Positions 16,385-24,120 of a stretch of 41,756 nucleotides of DNA are shown in pieces (position 1 is the stretch's first letter; the number at the start of each line of letters is the position of its first letter). Made by a program: the position numbers and the translations under genes. The notes under the pieces were generated by a model. The model had not been told where the DNA came from. It did no database searches and worked only from the letters and a program-made list of their open reading frames with translations. The stretch is from an uncultured Ruminococcus sp. GTDB taxonomy: Bacteria > Bacillota > Clostridia > Oscillospirales > CAG-272. The stretch is taken from positions 1 through 41,756 of the forward strand of contig CADBKZ010000014.1 in the NCBI GenBank assembly GCA_902795355.1, read 5' to 3'.

Positions 16385-18700
16385 TCAGATATCGTACTTG
16401 GCGAGGATCTGCGCGGGCGTTTTGCGGATAACGAACAAATATGGGATCAGCGAAATGCCCACCATGATGACCGCCGACGCCGCAAACACGCCGAGCGACA
16501 GCAGGATGAACCCCCCATACGCCACATTCATAACCGAATAGCGCGCCGAAAGAAGAACGACGGCTCCGGCAAACCACAGGCAATAAAAGGTGATGTTATG
16601 CACAAGCGTTGCGACGACCTCTTTGAACAGCAGGTTGGAACGGTTAACGCCGATGGCGCGGTAAATGCCGTATTCTCCCGCCGTTTGCACGCTGCCCGAT
16701 TTTTCGATGAAGAAATAGATAACGAACATCAACGCCGCTATGGCGATAACCAGCGCGAGCGAATTGGCGGTATTGCTCCATGTTTCGGCGTTTTCACGGT
16801 CGAATATCTCCTGCACGTCAACCGACTCCACGCCGCGCTCCGTAAAGCGCGCCAGAAGTTGTTCCCGCTGCGCCCCGCCCTCGGTTCCGACCTTGAAGAA
16901 ATACTGCGTGTCTCCTTTGGCGTTCAGGTTATCCAGATTGGGGGAAATATAAACGAACAGATTATCCAATGTTTCCGCCGGAACGTGAATGCGGATATCG
17001 GTGGCCATCGGATCACGCGTGATTTTGAAGGACTTGACATACATCGGGCGGCTCCCGACAATATATACCGCCGTTGTGGAAAGCGAGAGGCGCGCGTTTG
17101 CCGACCGCACCCGCACATCCGCCTGCGTGGTATCGCTCAACATTCCGAACAGCGCGTTACGGCTGATTTCCACCATTACCTGATTTTCGGAAAGCCCGAG
17201 TTCTTCGTCCGCCGCGCAGATTTCGGAAGTATAGGACGCGGTAACGCCGCTTTCCTGCACAAACGCTTTATCAAAGAACACCGGCTCCCCGTCGAACAAC
17301 GTCGTATAGAAATTGACCGTATCGTATACGCCGAGAAAATTGACGTAATCCACTTTGTTCATCAGCACGAACGGGTCCTCTCCCGCCGCAATGCCGCTCA
17401 CGCGGAAATCATCCTCGAAAAGCAGAAGAAGCAGCGAGCGGTCGTTCTGCAATTCCGGAATGCGGAGATCCCGCTTCAATTTTTCCGCCAGCCCGCGCGA
17501 AAGCAGAACTTCGCCCGACTCCGGCATTTCGCCGTATTCCAGCCCCACCGTTTCCGCGGTGTCGCCCGATTCAACGGCGTGGGGAATATAATCCTCGTTC
17601 AATCCGGAAAGAGAGGCAAGGTTATGATAGGAGAATCTCCCCTCGCGCAGGTGCGTTTCAAAGAAATCAATGTCGGTGTAAAGAGACCGGTCCAGCGCGC
17701 GGAGCTGCATATAATCGTTGCGGGCAATGTTGGTATAAACGGCGTTTTCGTCGAGCGATTTGTTTGTGATTTCGGCGTTGATGATTTCATACGCACGGAA
17801 AGCGAAAAAGCACATTACGATCGCCATTGTGAAAATAAAGATCTGTTTGAAAAGATCTCCGGTGGAAAACGCCTTTTCATCCTCCCCGCGGCGGCGAAAG
17901 CCATGCCGCAGCGTGAAGAGCCGACCGTTCCGCCGAGCGGTGCTGTGCGTAAATCCGGCGGACGCGCCCGCGTTCGGTTTCTCCACCGCAATCGCGTCCT
18001 CGTCGCCCTTGAACAGCCCTTCGTCGTCGATTGTCGCCGTATCCGACAGCTGACCGTCCACAATTCCGATATGGCTGTCCGCATACCGCCGGATCAACGC
18101 AACCTCGTGCGTTACCAGCACTACCAACCGCGTTTTGGAAATTTCTTTGAGAATTTCCATAACCTTTATGGTGTTTTCCGCATCCAGATTGCCCGTCGGT
18201 TCGTCGGCGAGAATCACATCGCTTCCTTTAATCAAGGCGCGCGCAATCGCAACGCGTTGCTGCTGCCCGCCCGAGAGCGCGTCTCCGCGTTTGTTCCGGT
18301 AACGCTCCATATCCACAAGCGTCAGGACTTCATGCGTGCGGCGCGCAATTTCGGATTCGTCGGTAAATCCCGCAATAAGCATCTGGTTGCGCATAATCTC
18401 GGCAATCGTATAACCGCGCTCCAAATAATAATTTTGAAAAATGAATCCGATCTTCTCATTCCGGATGCGGTCCACCTTGCCGGCGGTGCATTCCCCATCA
18501 ATGTAGATTTTGCCGCTATCCTGACGGTCAAGTCCCCCGATGATGTTGAGCAACGTGGTTTTTCCGCTGCCCGATTTGCCGAAGATTGCAACCAATCCTT
18601 TTTCGGGTAGCTCAAAGGAAACGCCTTTGAGGACCTGATTGCGGCTGCGGGAATGGGGATTGAATACCTTCCTGATATTCTCAATTCTGATTTTTGCCAT
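16385..18700 (-). CDS. MacB-like ABC transporter: ATPase fused to FtsX permease (2)
   Basis: 771 residues. The N-terminal ABC domain has Walker [10 protein letters not shown] (41-49), LSGGQ (142-146) and Walker B VILADE (162-167). Then come one membrane helix (about 285-310), an extracytoplasmic domain of roughly 330 residues, and three C-terminal helices (about 645-760), the four-helix MacB/type VII topology. Family members work by mechanotransmission on extracytoplasmic partners instead of moving cargo across the membrane. Its ATG immediately follows the stop of the upstream paralogue (TAAATG), so the two probably form a heterodimer. The lipoproteins encoded next are likely partners. Confidence 0.85.
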   Translation of the reverse strand: MAKIRIENIRKVFNPHSRSRNQVLKGVSFELPEKGLVAIFGKSGSGKTTLLNIIGGLDRQDSGKIYIDGECTAGKVDRIRNEKIGFIFQNYYLERGYTIAEIMRNQMLIAGFTDESEIARRTHEVLTLVDMERYRNKRGDALSGGQQQRVAIARALIKGSDVILADEPTGNLDAENTIKVMEILKEISKTRLVVLVTHEVALIRRYADSHIGIVDGQLSDTATIDDEGLFKGDEDAIAVEKPNAGASAGFTHSTARRNGRLFTLRHGFRRRGEDEKAFSTGDLFKQIFIFTMAIVMCFFAFRAYEIINAEITNKSLDENAVYTNIARNDYMQLRALDRSLYTDIDFFETHLREGRFSYHNLASLSGLNEDYIPHAVESGDTAETVGLEYGEMPESGEVLLSRGLAEKLKRDLRIPELQNDRSLLLLLFEDDFRVSGIAAGEDPFVLMNKVDYVNFLGVYDTVNFYTTLFDGEPVFFDKAFVQESGVTASYTSEICAADEELGLSENQVMVEISRNALFGMLSDTTQADVRVRSANARLSLSTTAVYIVGSRPMYVKSFKITRDPMATDIRIHVPAETLDNLFVYISPNLDNLNAKGDTQYFFKVGTEGGAQREQLLARFTERGVESVDVQEIFDRENAETWSNTANSLALVIAIAALMFVIYFFIEKSGSVQTAGEYGIYRAIGVNRSNLLFKEVVATLVHNITFYCLWFAGAVVLLSARYSVMNVAYGGFILLSLGVFAASAVIMVGISLIPYLFVIRKTPAQILAKYDI

Positions 18701-20767
18701 TTATTTTGACCCTCTTTTCAGCGTTTTGCGGATGGACTGCCCGTTGATAACGCGATTAAAGCGCAGTGCGACCAATTCCACCATGCAGAACATCAGCAAT
18801 TCGATAAACAAATAATCCCCCACCCCGATAAGCGGAACGGCGCTGTTGCGCACGGTTGTTACAAAGAAGGAAACCAAGGGCAACAGCACAAGCGTTGGCA
18901 AAAAGATCAGGCACATCTGCACATAAAGCGAACGCGAGGAGATATTGCGCGCAATGCCGAGCGTCCGGTAAACGGCAAAATCGGTTTTGAAGATATTCAC
19001 GCTTCTGCCGAAAATTACGCTGATAAGCGCGGCAAAAAGAACGCCGATGCAGATCAAGAGAAAATAATAGACGACATTCATGGTAAAGATCTCCCCTGCC
19101 CGACGCAGATAAACCCGTCCGTCCGAAAGCATTCCCATATAGCCGTCCGGCAGTTTTTCGACCGCCGCCGAGGCAAGTTGATCGTTCTTGAAATAAAGGC
19201 AAGCCTGATTGACCGATCCGGCGGGAGAAAACACTTCGTCGTAATCCTGCGGGGAGAACTGAACCACCAGACCGCCGACGTCCGCGCGCTTCTCGCTGAC
19301 CGAGCCGACGGTATAGGAGCGATCCGCTTTCATTCGGAAAAGCGCCGTATATTTGGTTGCCTCGTAGAAATTGGAATTGATGAAATTGACCGTTCCCGAC
19401 TCCAACTCCTCGTTTTTCTCAAAGGTATAAACCGTCCGTTCCACCTCTCCGAGCTGCATACCGCTGTTGATGGCGCGGATCCGCTTGCCGTTTTCGCGCA
19501 GGTCCGCTTCGTTCAGATACAGGCGGATGCCGTTGTTGGAAACGGTTGTTACCGTTCTGATATCGGTAATCCCAACGCCCGCGCCGTAAAAGGTGTTCTT
19601 AATGCGCTGTTCCTCATAGGAAAGGGATTTCGGAAGCACCAGCACCGCGCTTCCCGCGTCCGGCAGATACGAATACGGGTCGTACAGGCAAATAACCGTT
19701 CGCTCCGATTCCCCGCCGGCAGTTTTCGCAACCGGAACCTCAAATTCGGAAAGATCGCGGTCCAGCAAAGCGTACCGCGCGCCGCTATACAAAGCGAGAT
19801 CGTCCAGATCCGATTCTCCGATCTGATTTTCCGATGAAGAAACGATCACCTTTCCCGCAATGCCAACGTCGTCCAGCGACGCCGTATAGGGCTGAATCAG
19901 GCTCTGCCCGAACACCTCGAGAATAATGAACAGCGTAATGGCGCAAACGAACAATGCCAGCGTCATCATTCCGGTAAACTTCGGGCGGCTGCGGTAGTTG
20001 AGCGTTCCGATATACATCATATTGGAAAAGGCGTGTTTTCTGGTTATGGGAGCCATTTCCGCGTCGGCGCTCTCTTTCGGCGCGGGCGGAGCGACAACCG
20101 TATCCTCGGAAACATGTCCGTCGAAAATGCGCACGCGCCTTGTGGCGTACTGCTTGAAGTATTCGGGATTGTGCGTAACAACGATCACCAGCTTATCTTT
20201 GGAAACGTCCTTGAGGAGCTTCGCAACCTCTTTGCTCGATTTTACGTCAAGGTTCCCCGTCGGCTCGTCGGCAAGGATCACAGGGCTGTCTTTTGCCAAA
20301 GCGCGGGCAATCACGGTTCTCTGTTTTTCGCCGCCCGAAAGTCTGCTTCCTTTCTGGTTCGCCTGTTTCGTCAGACCAACCTTTTCGATCAGTTCCTTTG
20401 CAATGCGCCTTCTCTCTTTTCGGTCGTCAAACCGAAGCAGAGCAAGCTCAACGTTTTCCAAAACGGTCAGGTTCTCAATGATATTGAAGTCCTGAAAGAT
20501 GGTGGCAATGTTTCTATCCCTGTACTTTTCCCATTCGCTTTCAGAATAGTGCGAGGTTTCCGAACCGTTGAAGTACAGCTCGCCCTCTTCATAACTGTCG
20601 TTCGCGCCGATCACGTTCAGAAGCGTGCTTTTGCCGCTTCCGCTCTCCCCCTCGATGATAACAAACTCGTTATAATCGAACGCGAGATTGACGCCGCGGA
20701 TGCCGATGGTCAGGATGTCGTTGCTGTCGTATATCTTGCCGATATTTTCAAGTTTCAGTAATGCCAC
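18701..20767 (-). CDS. MacB-like ABC transporter: ATPase fused to FtsX permease (1)
   Basis: 688 residues. The ABC domain has Walker A GESGSGKST (40-48), LSGGE (143-147) and Walker B VILADE (163-168). Helix 1 is at about 260-285, an extracytoplasmic domain at about 285-550, and three closing helices at about 555-665. It starts with GTG at 20767, preceded by AAAGGAG; an iron-box-like palindrome sits just upstream of that RBS. It is the first gene of operon A. The LolD/MacB-type ATPase half and single-chain layout suggest work on surface lipoproteins or on an amphiphilic ligand. The paralogue next door differs in sequence, consistent with an asymmetric pair. Confidence 0.86.
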   Translation of the reverse strand: MALLKLENIGKIYDSNDILTIGIRGVNLAFDYNEFVIIEGESGSGKSTLLNVIGANDSYEEGELYFNGSETSHYSESEWEKYRDRNIATIFQDFNIIENLTVLENVELALLRFDDRKERRRIAKELIEKVGLTKQANQKGSRLSGGEKQRTVIARALAKDSPVILADEPTGNLDVKSSKEVAKLLKDVSKDKLVIVVTHNPEYFKQYATRRVRIFDGHVSEDTVVAPPAPKESADAEMAPITRKHAFSNMMYIGTLNYRSRPKFTGMMTLALFVCAITLFIILEVFGQSLIQPYTASLDDVGIAGKVIVSSSENQIGESDLDDLALYSGARYALLDRDLSEFEVPVAKTAGGESERTVICLYDPYSYLPDAGSAVLVLPKSLSYEEQRIKNTFYGAGVGITDIRTVTTVSNNGIRLYLNEADLRENGKRIRAINSGMQLGEVERTVYTFEKNEELESGTVNFINSNFYEATKYTALFRMKADRSYTVGSVSEKRADVGGLVVQFSPQDYDEVFSPAGSVNQACLYFKNDQLASAAVEKLPDGYMGMLSDGRVYLRRAGEIFTMNVVYYFLLICIGVLFAALISVIFGRSVNIFKTDFAVYRTLGIARNISSRSLYVQMCLIFLPTLVLLPLVSFFVTTVRNSAVPLIGVGDYLFIELLMFCMVELVALRFNRVINGQSIRKTLKRGSK

Positions 20768-20784
20768 TTGTTTTTTCTCCTTTG

Positions 20785-20800
20785 GTTAGGTATGCCTAAC
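20785..20800. promoter_or_regulatory. DtxR-type iron-box-like operator A1
   Basis: GTTAGG-TATG-CCTAAC: 6-base perfect arms around 4 bases, close to the core of the DtxR/IdeR consensus. It lies directly upstream of the RBS of the first MacB-like gene, where bound repressor could block elongation or a nearby start. Confidence 0.75.
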
Positions 20801-20894
20801 TCATTTCTGCATTTTTTCTCAAAGTTCCATTTACAGCCCGAATCGTTTCACACAGCGGGAATTTCGGAATTTCCGTTTTCTTTTTTGCCGATTG

Positions 20895-20910
20895 GTTAGC
20901 ATTGCCTAAC
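20895..20910. promoter_or_regulatory. DtxR-type iron-box-like operator A2
   Basis: GTTAGCATTGCCTAAC: 5-base arms GTTAG/CTAAC with an imperfect centre. It is in the operon A leader, next to the terminator-like hairpin at 20919-20946. Confidence 0.7.
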
Positions 20911-20918
20911 TGAACGCC

Positions 20919-20946
20919 AAAAAAACAGAAAGAGCCTTTATCTGTT
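20919..20946 (-). terminator. Terminator-like hairpin in the operon A leader (possible attenuator)
   Basis: In the minus-strand RNA, AACAG (2-base bulge) AAAG, loop GCU, CUUU CUGUU, then five more U. Nine base pairs with few G-C pairs make it weak, but the U run and its place between promoter and first gene suggest attenuation. A long 5' hairpin precedes it: outer arms 21011-21021 with 20956-20967, inner arms 20999-21005 with 20972-20978. Confidence 0.4.
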
Positions 20947-21028
20947 CTGCAAACGGCTGTTTTCGGGCCGGCGCAACCGCAAATTGACGAATTTCTATGG
21001 TTGCGGGTTCCCCGAAACAGCGTAGATT

Positions 21029-21057
21029 ATTATATCATAAAAGAGAACCCCTGTCAA
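21029..21057 (-). promoter_or_regulatory. Promoter of operon A
   Basis: On the minus strand, TTGACA (21052-21057) and TATAAT (21029-21034) with a 17-base spacer: a perfect consensus promoter. It drives the MacB-like genes, lipoproteins, NEAT protein and regulator 2. Confidence 0.9.
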
Positions 21058-21111
21058 TCCCTTCTCCGAAAAAACAGATGTTTTTTGAAACGGTTTTCCT
21101 GTTTTCGGAAG

Positions 21112-21130
21112 TTAGGTTAGCCTTACTTAT
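21112..21130. promoter_or_regulatory. DtxR-type iron-box-like site A3
   Basis: TTAGGTTAGCCTTACTTAT matches 16 of 19 positions of the classical palindrome written TTAGGTTAGCCTAACCTAA. It overlaps the end of the methyltransferase reading frame and lies about 55 bases upstream of the operon A -35 box. Confidence 0.6.
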
Positions 21131-21761
21131 TGTCTTGTTTCCCTTTTCTTGCAAGAATGGCGATCCACGTTTTTTTGCCGTGATGCGCGGTTCTGATTTC
21201 CGAAAAGCCGGCTTGTTTGAGGGCATTCCCGATCTCTTGATCGGTATAAACTTTCATGCCGTCAATGATCTTCTCGTATTTTCTCCCCATTTCGTCGGTT
21301 CCGTCCGATTCGTTGACGATCAGGAAATACCCGCCCTCTTTCAGAATGCCGTGGACATTCCGGAAACAGGTTTCCAGCCCCGGCCAAAAATATACCGTTT
21401 CAAAAGCGGTGGCAAGGTCGAACGTCTCTTTTTCAAGGTCAAGTTTCGATACGTCGCCCTGCTTTATTTCGCATCTTGCCGCGTTTTTCTAGTTATACTC
21501 CGCCGCTTTTTTTACCGACAACGGCGAATAGTCCACGCCGACGACAAAAGAATCGTCGCACCTTTTCAAAAGCGCGTCGATATTACGCCCGCCGCCGCAA
21601 CCGAGTTCGGCTATCCGCTCAATGCCTTTCGTCGGCAGTTGCTCTATTCCGAAGTTTGCGAGCTTGGCGTGACCGCCGCCGTTCATCCCGCCGAGCATGA
21701 TTTTTCCTAAAAAGCCCTCCGGCTTCCTTGTCTGATTAAAAAACTTTTTTAACAGTCCCAT
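21123..21761 (-). pseudogene. Class I SAM methyltransferase interrupted by an in-frame TAG
   Basis: The frame opens at 21761 (RBS AAAGGA) and reads through the SAM-binding motif IAELGCGGG and VVGVDYSPLSV to a TAG at 21489-21491. The same frame then continues for about 120 codons with convincing methyltransferase sequence (CEIKQGDVSKLDL, then LKEGGYFLIVNE and ARKGKQDNK) to a TAA at 21123. Full length would be about 212 residues, normal for UbiE-like methyltransferases. There is no frameshift, only one stop codon in place of a sense codon near residue 91. It may be a recent nonsense mutation, a sequencing or assembly error, or less likely recoding. It is the last gene of operon B, 20 bases after the ATC-hydrolase-family gene. 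Confidence 0.8.
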
Positions 21762-21781
21762 AATATGATTATCCTTTCTTT

Positions 21782-22414
21782 CTATTTGCTTTTACTTCTT
21801 TCAAACGATTCGCCTTTCGGATGTTTTACGAACATAAAATCGCACTTTTCATCGCCGTAACAAAGCGTTTTCGTGCGTTTGAAATCAATGCCGTCGAGTT
21901 CGCCGTAGTTGATCACGTCGCATTGGCAAAACAGCGGACCAAGTTTTTCCAAACCGCGCTTTTTGAAAATTTTCGCGTAAATACATTCGTTGGTCTCAAA
22001 TCGAAACTCGTTTTTCGGCTGACCTTTGAACCATGTGTAACGCCAACCCGCGCCGCTCCCTTTTTTGAAACCGATCGGGACGATCTTCTTGATGACCGTC
22101 CAGAACCAACTCTTTTGCGACATCTTCTGAAATTTCTCTTTCGTCGGCTGAACGGACTTGAACATCTCCTCGCCGACGGTTTTGAAGGCGTCTTCTTCCG
22201 TCATGCCGTGTTTTTGCAAAGTTTCATAGAGCGAAAGAGCCGTAAGCAGATTGGCAAGGTGTTTGTAGTTCCCTTTGTCGCAATATTCGCGCTCTTCCTT
22301 GATAAGTACGCCTATACGCTCAAGAACGTCGTTTTTCGTACTTTCGTCAAGCGTTTGGAAATAATTATAATGCCTTGATTGTTTAACAAGTGCGTCCGCA
22401 GTGTATTTCTTCAT
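21782..22414 (-). CDS. L-2-amino-thiazoline-4-carboxylic acid hydrolase-family protein
   Basis: A 210-residue soluble protein. The C-terminal half has the family pattern: FRFETNECIYAKIFKKRG, then LGPLFCQCDVINYGEL and FKRTKTLCYGDEKCDFMF, with conserved Cys residues. The family is named for one amino-thiazoline hydrolase, but most members are uncharacterised and sit beside methyltransferases and regulators in Clostridia, so the enzymatic name should not be taken as the function here. The ATG at 22414 has RBS AGAGAGGGG. It lies between two methyltransferase genes in operon B. Confidence 0.7.
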   Translation of the reverse strand: MKKYTADALVKQSRHYNYFQTLDESTKNDVLERIGVLIKEEREYCDKGNYKHLANLLTALSLYETLQKHGMTEEDAFKTVGEEMFKSVQPTKEKFQKMSQKSWFWTVIKKIVPIGFKKGSGAGWRYTWFKGQPKNEFRFETNECIYAKIFKKRGLEKLGPLFCQCDVINYGELDGIDFKRTKTLCYGDEKCDFMFVKHPKGESFERSKSK

Positions 22415-22428
22415 TTGCCGCCCCTCTC

Positions 22429-23220
22429 TTATTTTTTACCTACAAGCAAAGCGGAACCCGAAAGAAACAGATATTTGGCTTCCTTTTCGCTCATAAATTT
22501 GCCTTTGGTCGTGTCGATCAGTTCGACTTTTTCATAGCCCGTTTCTTTCAATTTTTTCATAAATGCCTGAATATCGCCGTATTTCTGTTTTGTGAATAGG
22601 TCGTGTATGGCAAACGTACCGCCCTTTTTCAGCGTTCGCAACGTTTCAAGAAGGATCGCTTGTCTGTCCTTGCTCGGTATATTGTGATAGACGTAATTGC
22701 TCGTCACCGCGTCAAACGACTCGTTCGGAAAATCCAACGCCGTGGCGTCGCCTTTCTGAAAGGCGATATTCTTTACGCCCTCGGCTACGGCGTTGTTTTT
22801 GCAAAGTTCTCTTGAAAACGACGCATAATCTTTTCCCCAACGGTCAACGCCGATTATCGTGGCATTTGGGTTTCTCTTTGCGACGGCGATCGTCAGCGCG
22901 CCGCTACCGCATCCGACGTCAAGACAAGTTCCGCCTGCGGGAACGTTCACGAAACTTGCCGTCCCTTCTATGATATCTTTTGAAAGTTTGCGTTTTCCGT
23001 TATACGAAAAAACATTGTGCCACATTTGCATAAAGACAGCCACGGCGCACAATACAACTGCGACAACCGCAAACACTGCAAACAGAACGATCGCCCACGT
23101 CAGAGCATTTGCAAAGCCGACTGCTCCGAAAACCGCCGTAGCAATCAATGCCACCGCCGCCGCAAGCCAGAAGCCGACAACCATCCCTTTCGGGACCCAA
23201 TTCTTATAATCCGGTTTCAT
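22429..23220 (-). CDS. Membrane-anchored class I SAM-dependent methyltransferase
   Basis: 263 residues. Two N-terminal hydrophobic helices (about 12-65) precede a Rossmann methyltransferase domain with motif I CLDVGCGSGALTIAVA, acidic loop IIGVDRWG, motif FQKGDATALDFP and a post-motif SFDAVTSNYVYHNI. The substrate is unknown. The anchor suggests a lipid or a membrane-delivered small molecule. RBS AGGAG lies before the ATG at 23220. It follows the ZIP gene by 39 bases. Confidence 0.8.
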   Translation of the reverse strand: MKPDYKNWVPKGMVVGFWLAAAVALIATAVFGAVGFANALTWAIVLFAVFAVVAVVLCAVAVFMQMWHNVFSYNGKRKLSKDIIEGTASFVNVPAGGTCLDVGCGSGALTIAVAKRNPNATIIGVDRWGKDYASFSRELCKNNAVAEGVKNIAFQKGDATALDFPNESFDAVTSNYVYHNIPSKDRQAILLETLRTLKKGGTFAIHDLFTKQKYGDIQAFMKKLKETGYEKVELIDTTKGKFMSEKEAKYLFLSGSALLVGKK

Positions 23221-23259
23221 TTTTCTTCTCCTGATATTTTTTTCGATTTTTCTTTCTTT

Positions 23260-24048
23260 TTATCCCAACGCAACGTCGAGCGCCATCATCACGGCAAAAC
23301 CTATCATCACGCCCCATGTTCCGAGGTGCGGGTTATCCGCAAGTTTCGCGTCGGGAATCAGGTCTTCCGCAACGACAAAGATCATCGCTCCCGCCGCAAA
23401 CGAGAGCAGCCACGGCTGCGCCGCAGTCAACGTCGCCGCCAAAAAATATCCGATCACAGCCGCAATCGGCTCCACCGCGCCGCTTCCCATTCCGAACAGG
23501 AACGATTTGCCCGAACTGCCCGTCGCGCGTTTGAGCGGCAGGGCGACCGCCGCTCCCTCGGGGAAATTCTGGATGGCAATGCCGATGGCAAGACCCAAAG
23601 CCGTGACCATCGCTTCCGTTGTGCCGACGACCGCCGCGCCGCCGAATGCAAACCCGACCGCCAGACCCTCGGGGATATTATGGATCGTAATGGCGAGAAA
23701 CAGTTTTGCGGATTGATTCAGCGCGGTGCGCGGACCTTCTTCCTGCCCCGTTCCTTTATGCAGGTGCGGAACGAGTTTATCAAGCGCAACGAGAAACACG
23801 CCGCCAACCAAAAAGCCGACCACGGCGGGAACGAAACTCCACTTTCCGTAACTTTCCGCGCCCTCGATAGACGGGATCAGGAGCGACCAGACCGACGCCG
23901 CGATCATAATGCCCGCGGCGAAACCGAGGAACAAGGTGTTCGTTTTATCCGAAATGTCTTTCTTGAAGAAGAATACAAGCGCCGCGCCGAGCGTTGTGGC
24001 GAGAAAGATGATCGAAAACCCGATTGCTGTAAAAGCCGTATTGCCCAT
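23260..24048 (-). CDS. ZIP-family divalent metal transporter (ZupT-like)
   Basis: 262 residues with about eight helices. A short loop carries HLHKGTGQEEGP, and helix 4 has the metal-site motif AITIHNIPEGLAVG (HNxPEG); the paired helix 5 motif appears as IAIQNFPEGAAV (QNxPEG). These are the binuclear metal-site motifs of ZIP proteins. Transport of Zn, Fe or Mn into the cell is expected. The ATG at 24048 has RBS AAGGAAGG; an upstream in-frame ATG at 24084 lacks a good RBS. Being in an operon with iron-box-like operators makes ferrous iron or manganese the more attractive cargo, but this is inference. Confidence 0.88.
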   Translation of the reverse strand: MGNTAFTAIGFSIIFLATTLGAALVFFFKKDISDKTNTLFLGFAAGIMIAASVWSLLIPSIEGAESYGKWSFVPAVVGFLVGGVFLVALDKLVPHLHKGTGQEEGPRTALNQSAKLFLAITIHNIPEGLAVGFAFGGAAVVGTTEAMVTALGLAIGIAIQNFPEGAAVALPLKRATGSSGKSFLFGMGSGAVEPIAAVIGYFLAATLTAAQPWLLSFAAGAMIFVVAEDLIPDAKLADNPHLGTWGVMIGFAVMMALDVALG

Positions 24049-24120
24049 GTTTGTTCCTTCCTTTCCCAAAACCGCGGGATACAAACAACGGTCTACCCGT
24101 TTGCGGGAATCCCCGTGTAC

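Larger units (their letters stand above)
20768..21022 (-). other. Long structured 5' leader of operon A
   Basis: The stretch between the methyltransferase remnant (ends 21123) and the first MacB-like gene is about 355 bases with no gene. Of this about 255 bases would be transcribed as leader, from near 21022. It holds a 5'-terminal hairpin, a terminator-like hairpin and two iron-box-like palindromes. I recognise no named riboswitch class. Confidence 0.6.

Noticed and set aside
12916..16431. Two long plus-strand open frames opposite the LRR lipoprotein
   Set aside because: Mirror frames of the repeat-rich gene; no start signals.
16598..18610. Long plus-strand open frame antisense to the second MacB-like gene
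   Set aside because: Shadow frame, no RBS or domain; the minus strand has all ABC motifs.
21489..21491. Pyrrolysine or other TAG recoding in the methyltransferase
   Set aside because: The surrounding residues give no reason for pyrrolysine and no PylT/PylS is in the window. A nonsense change or error is simpler.
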